From: Marthasterias glacialis
Taxonomy: Eukaryota > Echinodermata > Asteroidea > Forcipulatida > Asteriidae
DNA length: 64,000 nucleotides
NCBI GenBank assembly: GCA_911728455.2
Contig: OU452226.1
Coordinates: forward strand, 18,989,938-19,053,937
Reading direction: 5' to 3'
The translations under genes were made by a program, and so were the position numbers. This document shows, in pieces, positions 46,801 through 55,975 of this stretch; the stretch's first letter is position 1, and each line of letters begins with the position of its first letter. The notes beneath the pieces were generated by a model, which saw only the letters and a list, made by a program, of their open reading frames with translations, did no database searches and was not told where the DNA came from.

Positions 46801-49800
46801 TTATTGAATAGACCTTTCCCATGAAATATGTAAATTGGACAATGCGCGTGCGCACTTACATTTTGCTTGGCAAAATTTTAGGAACAATGGCCCTTTTGCA
46901 TGGGACCGATGGAAGCGTGACGCGTATGCGCTTTGTGCGTCTGCTTTGTGCACACTTCTATGGTGTTTGCCAACCAACAGGGTCTGTACGCATGCGTGGA
47001 TGTACATGTAATTAGCATATTTCATGAGAAACGTCCATTAGCAAAAGGTCAGTGTGGCCAGGGTACGTCACACAGCATTTTGGCTGGAAATTGGCTTTCG
47101 CTAAATGATGTGCTTAGCCAGCTCTGTGATATTTATCACTGTGCTGAGCAGTATTAGTTTGTGTGCATAGCAGCTTCATGGACTTGGGCTCCAATCTTGG
47201 ATCTCGGAACAGTTTTACTTGAAAATAAAACCAATCATGGGATTATTCAAATGTGATGTTATCTTTCCACCAGTGGTTGAAGTGTGTGACAGCCTTACAG
47301 ACGAGTATAACAAGGTATATGGTCAAGAAGCAACTACCTAAGGATCCAATTAGACCAAAGATCATCACCACCACCTCACTGTCCAAGCCCACACACTCTT
47401 CAGCTGCTAACAGTCCTGCCTCATTGCATAGTTCAACAGCTCCGCACTCATCAAGTAGGACGCCAACCCCAACAAACAGCACCCCCACGACGTTAGCGGA
47501 GAAGAGACTAGAAAGTACAATTGTTGACTCAAGTCAAAGCAAAGTAGACCTCAAGCACAGAGACATCAAACTAACCAACGGACCCGTGCCGCTTCAAAAC
47601 GGTCCAATGACCATAAATAAAACCTTAGGACACAAAATTGAAGGGACCTTGAATACTATCGTAGTGAAAGAGGCTGGTATAACGAACCATACTTTGTTAA
47701 AAACCAAGGCAGGAGAGACGTTACCCCATAGTAATTTAGGACTTAAAGTCGTGACGATATCCAATAAGAACGATTCTATGTCGAATGCAGCTAGTCCGGT
47801 GAACGGATCAATGGTAGGGAAGTCACTAGTGAACTCAGTCAGCAAGGCCAACCCATCTGTTATTCATAAGATTATCTCAACGTCGGCAGCGAGTAAAGCA
47901 TTGACGACAGGGCCCAATGTGCCCAGAGCAACGAGTCATCAATCAGTCCACCCTAATGCAAAAATGGAAGGGTCTCAGTCACAGGTCAATAGGTCAGGTG
48001 GCATGGGAGCTACTACAAAGGTTACTATAGCAACAACTGGAGGGGTGACTCTATCGTCGGCCCAGGGGAAGATAGTCACTGTCTCAAATGGGGGTGAGTT
48101 ACACATTTTATCAATCTTGTCTGTGAGCTTGCTAGCTCTGCATTCAATTTTATGATCAACATGTACAAATAAATAAAGGACCAAACCCATAATAAGAAAC
48201 AACTTCTACGGAGTTAAGATGAATATTGAGTAATTGCTAAAAGTTTGATACATGATTCATAATGATAGACAACATTCCTGAAAGATTATAGGTTAAAATC
48301 TCACTTGTTATAAATTTGCCAAAAAGTGTTAATGGCCTCAAGTTTCGACCTTAGCAGAGTCTAAATGACAACACACCACTACACAAGTACATGTATACTG
48401 GAGTAACAAAAGCAGTCAAGTGGAAAGAAGTGAAAAGAGAGAGGCAGAAAGCAGTCAGAAGATGCAAGGGATGAACAATGAAGAGGGAGACAAGTGGGTG
48501 GGGGTGTTTGGGGGAAGAGTCTGGTATAACTACAAGACTTTGGAAACACAAAAGATACACTTAGCACCTGTACATGTATTACGAAGTGACAGGGAATTGT
48601 TCCAAAACACTTATTTCAATATACCAAATCACTATTTAAAGCACTGTATATATGATAATGCATAAAATCCTGTACAAAATACAAACTGCCTTTCATTGTT
48701 TTCTTGGAAACTGGACTACCTAATTTCTAATGAAACTGTTTCAGATTTGTTATATGTTGTGTTTATTGAAAAAATGCAAACTTGAGGATAGAGATGAATG
48801 TACTGTACCAAAAACCAAGGATGTATGGTATCTTTAAATCCTCGTGGCGTGTCTTGGCCGAGTGGTTAGTGCGTCGGACTCAAGCTCTGGTGGCTGAGTC
48901 ATCGGAGTGTGGGTTCGAGTCCCGGTCATGACACTTGTTTCCTTGAGCAAGGCTTCGTAAAAGTTGGGGAGGTAGAGCCTTCTGCTCTACCATTCTGGCT
49001 TCTGATGGATCATACCCAAGCCTACATCCTTACGGACTGTAAAGGGGGTAACTCTGTTTCAGCCCCAGGAGTAGGTGGCAACGGCCCCTGGAAAAACAGT
49101 TGATTTGTAGCCCACACCTCGAGTGGCTTACTGGCCTTGTGTGTCTGGCGACTTCCATAAAAAAAAAAAAAAAAAAAAAAAAACCTTATTATCCATCAGT
49201 TTATAACAACACACGATAGTTGGGACTCTGACAGATGTGTGTGCCTGGCACCAGGGCCCAATTTCACCGAGTTTTGTAAGCAGCAAATATTGTGTAAACA
49301 TTTTCTGCTAAGCAAGAACGAACAGGGTACCAGTCACAAGTGTACATGTTCATGTAACATGTGATTTTGGCTGGTAACCTTATTCTGGTAAGCATTTATT
49401 TTTTTGCTGAACTACTTACATGTATGCTGCTTAAGCACCTGTATGAGATTGGATCGAGGCTAAGAGTGGGCGGTTATATCCTTAAAAATCCACCCAAAAA
49501 CAGAAGGGATTTTAGAGGACTGCACATTGATAGGGTTAAAGGTCATAGAAGAAATAAATAAATTTAAAAATGGATTGCAAAATGTTGTAATTTTGGTGAT
49601 GTCTGTTTTAGCAGGAGGCAGTAAATCTAGTATCGTAGGCAGCTCAGGAAACGCTACCACGTCATCCAAAGTGACTACGGCATCTCTTAGCTCCTCACCA
49701 GCAATCATTAACCTCAATAGCACCCTGCAGTCTTGTGTAGAGGGCAATGGAGGTAAGGCATGATACTGTTTGGATTGGAGTCACCTTGATCTACTCCCTT

Positions 49801-52800
49801 GTACAAATCAGTTTTAAAAAGTCCATAGTGAGGCTCGAAGGGAGAAGGTCTGGACCCATTTATGATTACTGTGCAATGAAGTGTACATACAAATTGCCAT
49901 GAGGAAGGTGTTTGTTATTATAAATACAAATGAGTTGATTTGATAGATGGTTATCATGGTGCAGCCAATTTGCTTTTCTGCCTAGAAAGAAAAAAGTAGT
50001 CTGGTCCCATTAAATCAGAAGAGAAGAACTGTTATTACCACTGTGAGCAAGGAACCCAACAAAGATGGCCATTTAATGATAAAGGTCTGTTCTTGCTTTG
50101 GGGTGCTCTAGTAGTGTCGTGCCACCAGCATCTTCCCGAATATGACAAGAGACAGTGCTTTGAACTATTTTTTTGTAAGCGAGCTGTGGCCATGTGGTTT
50201 AGTGTTTGAGTTTGGATGGGTGCACCCCACTAAATAGGGAGAAAACAGTCCCTCGGCCTCATGAATATTTTGTAGGCCCTAAAAATATTCCATACTAGAA
50301 AGATCTGAGGGCCAATTAAAAGGGGTACAGTGTCAAAACTTTGCACAATTGTGACCTGGGGGTTGTTGGCTTCTGACTTGAGGTATTTTGGATGACTTGG
50401 GCCCTGAAAAAATAATGGTCCTAATTGCTCGTAGGTGTAGGACCATTTTTCAAGATCGATGCTCGACGTTTTGAAATTTACACAAATGTAGGGGTGTTTT
50501 TACTTGGACAGAGAATAACTTGATGGGCCTTGGGACTACCCATGTCAAATTGGCCAGAGGGTGGAAGTTTAGGACTCAATGAATACTTTTCTTTTTATTT
50601 GAAAACGCTGTGAGACTTCTAAGTATTTTTAAAGTGTTTTTTGAATACTTAGCGTTTTGCACTGTGTGCTACTGGAGTTTATTTAGTGGGGTGCACCCTG
50701 ATGAATGAGTCATCAGACATGTCAGAGTGTGGGTTTGAGTCATGATCCTTGCACTTATGGCCGTTTACGAAATCACGGCTTGTGCTTGGGCTCCGGCTTG
50801 TGCTCTGTGCACCTGTTTGAATCCCTGTAAGGAAAGCACACATTTTGAAAATAACTGACAGAGCCTAAGCCTGAGCCCAAGCCCAAGCCGTGGTTTCGCA
50901 AACGGCTTATGTCTAGAAGAAGACACTTCCATGTATGTAATCGGAGCAAATTGCATGTGTTTCCATCGTGATAAAAATTATTGTGATATGTGCGCCACTT
51001 CGGCTGCTGGGCTACATGTTTCTGAGGAGTTGAGGTGGGACCAGGAATGGCTCAATAAAAGAGGGGTAGTAATAGGGTAAGGCATTGCTTCAAAAGTGCC
51101 TCATAACTGTCTAGTGTTGTTTAATTTTAATTGGGGTGATATAGAAACCCTGACACAAGCAACACATCAGTTTAAACTGGTGCATTGTTAGAATTTTAGA
51201 AATGTCACTTTGCAACATTCCCTCTTATGAACCAAATAACACATGGAGTTGGATTTTGAAAAGGTTGGATTGATTAGGGTTGACATGATGGTGACATCTT
51301 TGCTTTATTACTGTTTCAGATGTAGAGCTGAGCAAGCTAGATGAAAGGCTGGTTCAGATTCTAGCCTGGCAAAGACTGCAACAACTTTTACCTCAAAAGG
51401 TACGGTTATTTCACCCACTAATTCTTTTGGATCACATTTTTTGAGTTCAATGTTTCAGGCATTCACCAGTGTGATTGCACCAACACTGTTGTGTAAGCTC
51501 AACTTGAACTTTCTACCAACTCTGTTGTCCGTTTTCCAGCAGCCCCTTCCAACCTCGGCTTCGATTAAGAAACAACACATAGTCAACAACACCACCACAT
51601 CAACAAGTAGCAATACACTCAGGCCGCCGCAACCAGTGCCAGCATTTAGTAATCAGATCAGAGCGAGGGCGCTGTTCTGTCCCCTGACGGGTCGGGGGTC
51701 AGCATCGCCAGTACCGATGTGCTACAGGTCGTTACATATAGGAACTGGTGAGTGTGAGACGTCAATTTGACGAGACCTGTAGGTTTGTTTTCCATCCATT
51801 ATGATAAGATGAGAGTTGCATAGAAAGAAGAAGGAATAGAAGATATACAAGTTTTAAAACCTTTCAAAACTGTACAAGGTATGGTATTATAACTTTTGCA
51901 CAGATTTGTCAAAATTAGTTGCCCTAAAATAGACCCTTGAGGAACTCCATATTAGCAGCAGATCACTGTCGGAACCCAATCATTTTTTGTGATGAAATTC
52001 TTACAGACTAAAGGCCAGTGGTTCGATGGATTCAATTTTATTTTGATGTTTATGTTTGTTCTGACAGGGAGTGACATGGACGTGTGTCTGAGTAACTTTG
52101 GTCATTGTAATTACGTATCTCCAAAACACGCTTGTATATTCTACGATGAGGTTTGTAGCACGTTTAATTTCTGTTAAGTCAAGGCCTATTGTCTGGGTTT
52201 TTCCTTGATTTGGGGACAGGGTAAATTTCAATTCAATTTATGGGGGAACAAAGAAAAATTTGCTGGAGCGGGATTTGAACATGCGACCCCAGGCTTAACA
52301 TACCTACCCTCTACCAACTGAGCTATCCAGCCCTACTGTTGGCAGTTTCCCTATTTATTCAGTCGGTAGAGTGTTGGTACTTTAAGCCGTTGGTCGCAGG
52401 TTCAAATCTTGCTCCAGTCAAATTCTGTGTTCACCCCAAAATTGAATTGAAATTTACCCTGTCAGTTTCCCTTGTGGTTTATTCAGGCGTGTGATTTCTC
52501 AGGATTTTTCCTGACTTCATGATTTTCTCAAAATGTCCTTAAGCTTGCAAGTTTTCTCGAAAGAAGTAAAACAGTCACCAAAAAAGAAAGAAAGAAACTG
52601 TCCACATTGTGTCCAAACCTGTAGTTTTGTATTCCTGGGCCCAATTTCATAGAGTTGCTTAAGCAGAAAATATTGCTCAACAAATTTCTTCTAAGCAAAA
52701 ATGAGCAGGATACCAGTCACAAATGGTACACGTGACATGGTGTTTTGGCTGGTAACCTAAATTTGGTAAGCATAATGGATTTAGTGCTGAGCTACTTTTT

Positions 52801-53793
52801 GTGTTTAAGCAGCTCTATGAAATTGGGCCCTGGTGATGCGCAGAGTCTGTAAACCTGATAATCAATAGCCGCGACCTCCCTTGACCTCATCAATTAGTAT
52901 CTATCATAGAGTTGAATGAGACCAAGTGCAATCAATATCGATGAGGTCTTCCTGATTTCCCCTTCTAGTCGACCCACAAATTCACTAGAATGCATGTTGA
53001 GGGAAACCATTCAACTTGTTTGGTTTTCATTCAAGAATTAACTTTTTTTCAGCATTGTTATTTGTATGAGATTTGAATTTGAAGCCAGTGCAGTTTACAT
53101 TATAGTGCAGGAAGCTTGGAACTAGCAAACCAGACCACTCACTAAAAGAGGGTGTTGCTTCTAATCCTCAGGTGTTTCAGTCAGCAGTTGGGACCGCTGT
53201 TAAAATAAAATCTGAAAAAGTGTATCCAGGATTCAAAGGTTTAGTAGTTACATTTTCTTTCTGTACATCTGAAATTATTTTTTTATTTTGAATGTTTTCA
53301 GAATACGAGGCATTATGAATTGATCAACTACAGTGAGCATGGTACGACGGCGGACAATGTTCTCTACTCTTGTGACTTTTCTGATAAGGTTATAGCCCCG
53401 TCTCCCGCTGCATCCCCCCTCGTTAAATCCGTCAGGAACATCATCCGTAAAGGCAAACGGAAACGAGAACATTCCGAGAGCAAAGTGAAAGAAGAGGAAG
53501 TGCTCCTTGAGAACGACCAAGAGGAAGCAGTGATGGCGACGATGAGTGCATCTGCAAACAACTTTAAGAAGCCGTGTAACTGTAAAGCTAGCAGCTCCAG
53601 TTTGATCGGGGGAAGTGGTGCGGGATGGGAAGGCACAGCCCTCCTGCATCACGGCAGCTACGTCAAGATGGGTTGTCTTCAGTTTGTATTCAGTCTGACG
53701 GACCATGCTACGATGCAGTCGCCACTAGACAAGAAATCAATGCTCAATTTTAAAATGGGATCAGCGGCAGCTTCAGGAAACTTTGCGTCGTGA
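25867..53793 (+). CDS. PHF12: PHF12 (Pf1) homolog, PHD-finger/FHA corepressor subunit
   Basis: Exons: 25867-25914, 26117-26295, 33702-33774, 41014-41240, 41935-42329, 43309-43420, 45653-45785, 46379-46684, 47274-48093, 49612-49752, 51320-51399, 51540-51747, 52068-52150 and 53302-53793 (stop TGA). The total is 3,297 nt, 1,098 codons plus stop, against about 1,004 in human; all phases agree. Residue numbers are for this model. N-terminal [19 protein letters not shown]1 52-95 has CDSC, CCDRC, H-x2-C and CHKC; its zinc ligands are split across exons 2 and 3. A MRG15/SIN3-binding-type segment, [18 protein letters not shown], lies at 277-294. PHD2 340-384 includes [12 protein letters not shown]. 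The Ser/Thr-rich linker is mostly exon 9 (492-764). The FHA region, about 879-962, includes [15 protein letters not shown] and [15 protein letters not shown]. The conserved tail has [20 protein letters not shown]. Family role: a nuclear subunit bridging SIN3-HDAC and MRG15 for repression. The exon 13 donor (GTTTGT) is weak. Add 22 residues after position 100 if the exon at 38954 is used. Confidence 0.95.
27227..27540 (+). mobile_element. tRNA-headed SINE, family B
   Basis: GGCGTGTCACGGCCGAGCGG head with A box; B box GGGTTCGAGTCC. Body: TTGCTTCGTCCTTTCGGATG, ATGCACGTAAAAGAAT and GGGGTTTGCCCCGGTGTTTC. The 3' part is shortened. Confidence 0.85.
30684..31072 (+). mobile_element. About 400-bp composite foldback element, copy 1
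   Basis: Left half: GCTCAATGGGAGTGTGATAA, AATACTCCCAGTAGTCTATA, ATTGCACTCTGCGTATTTTG. Right half is a strong foldback: GCGCTTCTGCATCCCATATC faces GATATGGGATGCAGAAGTGC. The whole order recurs reversed at 40545-40840. Confidence 0.7.
34503..34684. mobile_element. Palindromic MITE with CCCGGTTCATACCTT ends
   Basis: Left AAACCCGGTTCATACCTTGC faces right AAGTATGAATCGGGCTTTA. GCGAATTTGACGTCAC faces GTGACGTCAAATTCGC inside. Non-coding. Confidence 0.75.
34893..35306 (+). mobile_element. tRNA-headed SINE, family B, near full length
   Basis: Head GGCGTGTGGTGGCTGAGCAG, B box GTGGGTTCGAATCCC, body ATGCACGTAAAAGAACCCAA. Distal part CATCACCTTGTAAACCC and AAGCACTCTGAGATGCCC. Ends GCTATGTAAAAAGTGATTAT, a probable terminal ATT-repeat tail. 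Confidence 0.85.
36505..36605 (+). repeat. CAACCCTCCTACT repeat, copy 1
   Basis: CAACCCTCCTACTATTTGAC and CAACCTGCAATGTGATAT match the tandem pair at 45163-45386. Unknown family. Confidence 0.5.
36841..36984 (+). repeat. AATAGACCG-related dispersed repeat, copy 1
   Basis: AATAGACCGTTCCAGCCTGT, then GTGCGCATTGACCAATTGGA, TTGGTCATGTGACC and GGTGTGTGGGCGGGGCTTGT. An inverse copy is at 44137-44277. Similar peptides in both places come from the repeat, not from a gene. Confidence 0.65.
37362..37767 (+). mobile_element. tRNA-headed SINE, family B, full length
   Basis: The best copy in the window: GGCGTGTCATGGCTGAGCGG, B box GGGTTCGAGTCCCGG, TGCTTCGTCCTTCGGATGGG, AAGGGGTTCGCCCCGGTG, CACCTTGTGAACCATTACAT, GCACTTTGAGACACCCAT and AAAGCGCTATGTAAAAA. 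A truncated 3' piece of the same family lies just upstream (37247-37348). Confidence 0.9.
37770..37945 (+). repeat. Dispersed repeat, CTTCACGGAGACAATGGAGG family
   Basis: Begins right after the SINE: GCCTAATACTTCACGGAGAC, GCCTCCGTTGCCCTTGGTCA, GCCCTTGCCCTTTCAAGAAC, ending ATCAGGCCTG. The ends AGGCCTAATAC and ATCAGGCCT are weakly inverse. Related to 1375-1520 and 44027-44335. Confidence 0.55.
38954..39019 (+). CDS. PHF12: Candidate extra PHF12 exon (66 nt, in frame)
   Basis: This 66-nt segment is preceded by a pyrimidine-rich tract ending TTTGTTCCAAG and followed by a strong donor, GAG/GTAAGT. It begins and ends in phase 0, the phase needed between exon 3 (33774) and exon 4 (41014). It encodes 22 residues beginning [12 protein letters not shown] and ending SPTE, so it would place a basic patch directly after PHD1. 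Human PHF12 also has a basic run just after PHD1, which the model without this exon lacks. It may be constitutive, a cassette exon, or chance; RNA reads across 33774/38954 would decide. Confidence 0.55.
40545..40840 (-). mobile_element. About 300-bp composite element, copy 2, reversed
   Basis: Carries in reverse order the same parts as 30684-31072: GCACTTCTGCATCCCATATC, then CAAAATACGCAGAGTGCAAT, AGACTACTGGGAGTATGATA and CACTCCCGTTGAGCAATTTG. It lies just before PHF12 exon 4. Confidence 0.7.
41291..41540. mobile_element. MITE with AATAGACCG-type ends, in PHF12 intron 4
   Basis: ACATCAGACCAATTCATTAA at the left faces TTAATGGATCGATCTATA at the right. Same family as 348-810 and 56290-56440. Confidence 0.55.
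43527..43668. mobile_element. Short TIR element (GGCATGCAACTTTT ends)
   Basis: Left CATGCAACTTTTCAGCTGAT faces right AAAGCAAAGTTGCATGTCT. ACAGAAAACT faces AGTTTTCTGT inside. It begins about 105 bases after PHF12 exon 6. Confidence 0.65.
44027..44335 (-). repeat. Nested repeat: CTTCACGGAGG family interrupted by AATAGACCG family
   Basis: Outer pieces (CAGGCTTGTTTGC...AAGGGCAAGGGCC on the left, GCCTCCGTGAAGTATCAGGC on the right) belong to the family at 37770. The middle, 44137-44277, is the inverse of 36841-36984. The order suggests a later insertion into an older repeat. PHF12 intron 6. Confidence 0.55.
44578..44725. mobile_element. MITE with GGGAGACTTTTGAG-type ends, copy 4
   Basis: ATGGGAGACTTTTGAATGGT at the left faces GTGTCTCAAAAGTCTCCCA at the right. 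TTTTTCACAGTT and AACTGTCAAAAA face each other, and a GCGCGC-rich centre lies between. Confidence 0.75.
45163..45386 (+). repeat. Imperfect tandem duplication (about 125 bp unit)
   Basis: ATCCTACTATCTGAACATTC and CCTCCTACTGTCTGACCACT begin two copies. Each continues ATCATCCACTGTGG, TTAAATTATGCCAG and CTGCAATRYGATATC. A third copy is at 36505-36605. PHF12 intron 6. Confidence 0.65.
45875..46282. mobile_element. TIR element, ACAGGGATGAGAC family, copy 2, with inner foldback
   Basis: The right end GCAAAGAGTCTCACCCCTGT and interior TTTTTGAACTACTTCTCTAA and AAAGGTGGAAATCCCAGCAT match 20295-20575. The middle (about 46030-46165) has CTTGGCTTGGGCTCTGCCTC facing GGAGCCTAAGCAGGG, a piece of the foldback family at 50760 and 55733. 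It ends about 100 bases before PHF12 exon 8. Confidence 0.5.
48844..49185 (+). mobile_element. tRNA-headed SINE with distinct body and poly-A tail
   Basis: Head GGCGTGTCTTGGCCGAGTGG with a well-kept A box and B box GGGTTCGAGTCCCGG, as in families A and B. The body then differs (AGGTAGAGCCTTCTGCTCTA, GGTGGCAACGGCCCCTGG), and it ends in about 25 A residues (49159-49183). The intact tail suggests a young copy. PHF12 intron 9. Confidence 0.85.
49245..49465. mobile_element. MITE with GGGCCCAATTTCA-type ends, copy 1
   Basis: GGGCCCAATTTCACCGAGTT at the left; ACCAGTCACAAGTGTACATG and GGCTGGTAACCT inside; decayed right end GCACCTGTATGAGATTGG. Same order as 52637-52829. Confidence 0.6.
50698..51112 (+). 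mobile_element. Family A-type SINE interrupted by a foldback
   Basis: A decayed head (AGTCATCAGACATGTCAGAG, GGGTTTGAGTC) and body (GCGCCACTTCGGCTGCTGGG, GGGGTAGTAATAGGGTAAGG) are separated by a foldback at 50760-50909. PHF12 intron 10. Confidence 0.6.
50760..50909. mobile_element. Foldback element with GCCGTTTACGAAATCACGG arms
   Basis: GCCGTTTACGAAATCACGGC faces GCCGTGGTTTCGCAAACGGC. GTGCTTGGGCTCCGGCTTGT faces AAGCCTGAGCCCAAGCC. TTATG on both sides is a likely short target duplication. The inner GGCTC-GGCTTG words are those amplified at 55733-55975. Confidence 0.75.
52225..52486. repeat. Inverted pair of family D SINEs
   Basis: A minus-strand copy (52225-52350: GCTGGAGCGGGATTTGAACA, AACTGAGCTATCCAGCCC) abuts a plus-strand copy (52351-52486: CAGTCGGTAGAGTGTTGGTA, CGCAGGTTCAAATCTTGCTC, TTTCCCTTGTGGTTT). 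AAATTTCAATTCAATTT and its inverse close the structure. It begins about 75 bases after PHF12 exon 13. Confidence 0.75.
52486..52636 (+). repeat. Dispersed 150-bp repeat (TGTGATTTCTCAGGATTTTT), copy 1
   Basis: TGTGATTTCTCAGGATTTTT, GAAAGAAGTAAAACAGTCAC and CCTGTAGTTTTGTATTCC recur at 61914-62042 in the same orientation. No ends recognised. Confidence 0.6.
52637..52829. mobile_element. MITE with GGGCCCAATTTCATAGAG ends, copy 2, intact
   Basis: GGGCCCAATTTCATAGAGTT faces AGCTCTATGAAATTGGGCCC. GCTTAAGCAGAAAATATTGC and TGGCTGGTAACCTAAA lie inside. About 193 bp, non-coding. Confidence 0.8.
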
Positions 53794-54271
53794 GGGAGAG
53801 CCAACATTTTCAGTTATTTTTATATGGAGTGGAACACAGCACAATGCCAAATCTAGCAATCAGTTATGAGAGATGTTTTTTTGAGTGAGAGGGAACGACA
53901 AGCAGTCAATCGTGTGGATCTGTGCAGCATGATCCGCCTGGGCGTGCCAGAGCTCAGGTTTTTGTCTGCAGCTATCATCCATGGCAAGACCATCTGCTGA
54001 AGCCAGTGATCATGATATTGCACAAGTCAACATCTACAGCCATCACTGCCCTAGACTACATCATTAGCAGTGGTAGAAGTCAAATAGGCCAGGATCTATG
54101 TACGATCATAAAGCTGTTAAGCACGAAAGTCTACTTCAAGTAGTACAGAAATATTAAGCAGAAACAGGGTACCTGCTGAGATGCCATGTTATTTAAACCA
54201 TTGTTTCTGCAGGTATTCTGCTTTGGGGGTTTTTTTGCTGAAAGAAATTTGCACAGCAATATTTTCTGTTC

Positions 54272-54459
54272 AACAGCTTCATGAAATCTGGCTGACGGCC
54301 AAATTTTTATAAAGCTGTTAAACAGACATTTGCTTAGTACAGAAATAGCTTGTTAAGCAGAAATTGGTTACCAGCCAAAATACCAAATAATGTTTATTGT
54401 CTGTGACTGGTTCCCTGCTAATTTTTGCTTTAACAGCTTTATGAAATTGAGGCCCTGGT
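54272..54459. mobile_element. MITE with AATTTCATAAAGCTGTTAA-type ends, copy 3
   Basis: TTTTATAAAGCTGTTAAACA faces TTTAACAGCTTTATGAAATT; GGTTACCAGCCAAAATACCA lies inside. A further partial piece lies upstream (54140-54290), and another at 55493-55600 starts GGGCCCAATTTCGTAAAGCT. Confidence 0.65.
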
Positions 54460-54766
54460 TTCAGTCACTTCATTCACATAACAACCTGCTCTCAAAAAGG
54501 AACGCCATCCAAGACAAGTAAACCAGCCCTGCCTACCTCCAAGTTATGTCAGAAGTTTCTTTTACATGTTTTACAACATTTTTTTCCTACAATTTAAGGG
54601 TTTGTGTCCGTTTAATGTCAAGTCTCTGCTCACTATTTCATGTCATGTTCATCTTAAGATTAAAACGGTAAAACTTTGATGTTGTATTTTCCTTTGAGAA
54701 ACAATTCAAATGAGAGCTAGAGTACAAGGATGGCACAAAGCACTGCAACATCATGTGGTCAGGCCT

Positions 54767-55486
54767 GAGTCAGTGGATTGGATTGGGGTATAATTTCGTA
54801 CAGCTCAGAACTGAGTCAGTGGACTAGATTGGGATATAATTTCATACAGCTCAGAACTGAGTCAGTGGACTAGATTGGGATATAATTTCATACTGCTCAG
54901 AACTGAGTTAGTGGACTGGATTAGGGTATAACTTCATACAGCTCAGAGCTTAGTCAGGGGACTGGTTTGGGATATAATTTCATACTGCTCAGAACTGAGT
55001 CAGTGGACTGGATTGGGGTATAACTTCATACAGCTCAGAGCTTAGTCAGGGGACTGGTTTGGGATATAATTTCATACTGCTCAGAACTGAGTCAGTGGAC
55101 TGGATTGGGGTATAACTTCATACAGCTCAGAGCTTAGTCAGGGGACTGGTTTGGGATATAATTTCATACTGCTCAGAACTGAGTTAGTGGACTGGATTAG
55201 GGTATAACTTCATACAGCTCAGAGCTTAGTCAGGGGACTGGTTTGGGATATAATTTCATACTGCTCAGAACTGAGTGGACTGGATTGGGGTATAACTTCA
55301 TACAGCTCAGAGCTTAGTCAGGGGACTGGTTTGGGATATAATTTCATACTGCTCAGAACTGAGTCAGTGGACTGGATTGGGGTATAACTTCATACAGCTC
55401 AGAGCTTAGTCAGGGGACTGGTTTGGGATATAATTTCATACTGCTCAGAACTGAGTCAGTAGATTGGATTGTGGATATAATTTCAT
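54767..55486 (+). repeat. 46-bp minisatellite with 92-bp higher-order unit
   Basis: About 15.5 copies of a 46-bp unit starting GAGTCAGTGGACTGGATTGG and ending AGCTCAGAACT. The first copies are single-type. From about 54.9 kb, two versions alternate (one with TAACTTCATACAGCTCAGAG, one with TTAGTCAGGGGACTGGTTTG), forming a 92-bp unit repeated about six times. One unit near 55270 lacks about 6 bases. Confidence 0.92.
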
Positions 55487-55732
55487 AGACTAGGGCCCAA
55501 TTTCGTAAAGCTGTTAGGCAGAAACAACAACGTAAACTTGATGGTATTTTAGCTGGTACTCTGTTTCTGCTAAGCAAGGTCGTCTCATGGTGAAATTGCA
55601 GCATTAAATGGTTTTACAAGCCTAGCTTAATACAAAAGTACTTCATATACTAAAATGATAAAATGCTCACAAAGTCACTGTTTTCGGGTGAAAATGTGTG
55701 TCAAATGCGTGTCGAAAGTGTCCCGCTGAATA

Positions 55733-55975
55733 ACAGAAGCTCTGACTTAGGCTCTGACATGGGCTCTGGCTTGGGCTCTGCCTTAGGCTCTGGCTTGGGC
55801 TCTGGCTTGGGCTCTGGCTTAGGCTCTGGCTTGGGTGCTGTCTTAGGCTCTGGCTTGGGCTCTGGCTTGGGCTCTGGCTTGGGCTCTGGCTTGGGCTCTA
55901 GCATGGGTTCTGGGTTAGGCTCTGGCTGAGGCTCTGGCTGAGGCTCCGGCTTAGGCTCTGTCTTAGGCTGTCGGT
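55733..55975 (+). repeat. 12-bp minisatellite GGCTCTGGCTTG
   Basis: About 20 units of GGCTCTGGCTTG with variants (GACTTA, GACATG, GCCTTA, TCTTA). A frame through it reads Leu-Gly-Ser-Gly repeats, and the reverse reads Pro-Glu-Pro-Lys repeats; both are repeat artefacts. Distal sequence GCCTAAACCAAAGCCCAAAC (56027-56046) is inverse to the unit, as in the foldback at 50760. Confidence 0.9.

Noticed and set aside
54767..55486. CRISPR-like array
   Set aside because: Units are directly joined with no unique spacers, and the setting is an animal genome.
55663..55929. Leu-Gly-Ser-Gly repeat protein, or Pro-Glu-Pro-Lys on the other strand
   Set aside because: Both are translations of the 12-bp minisatellite, whose unit length keeps all frames open; no flanking gene structure.
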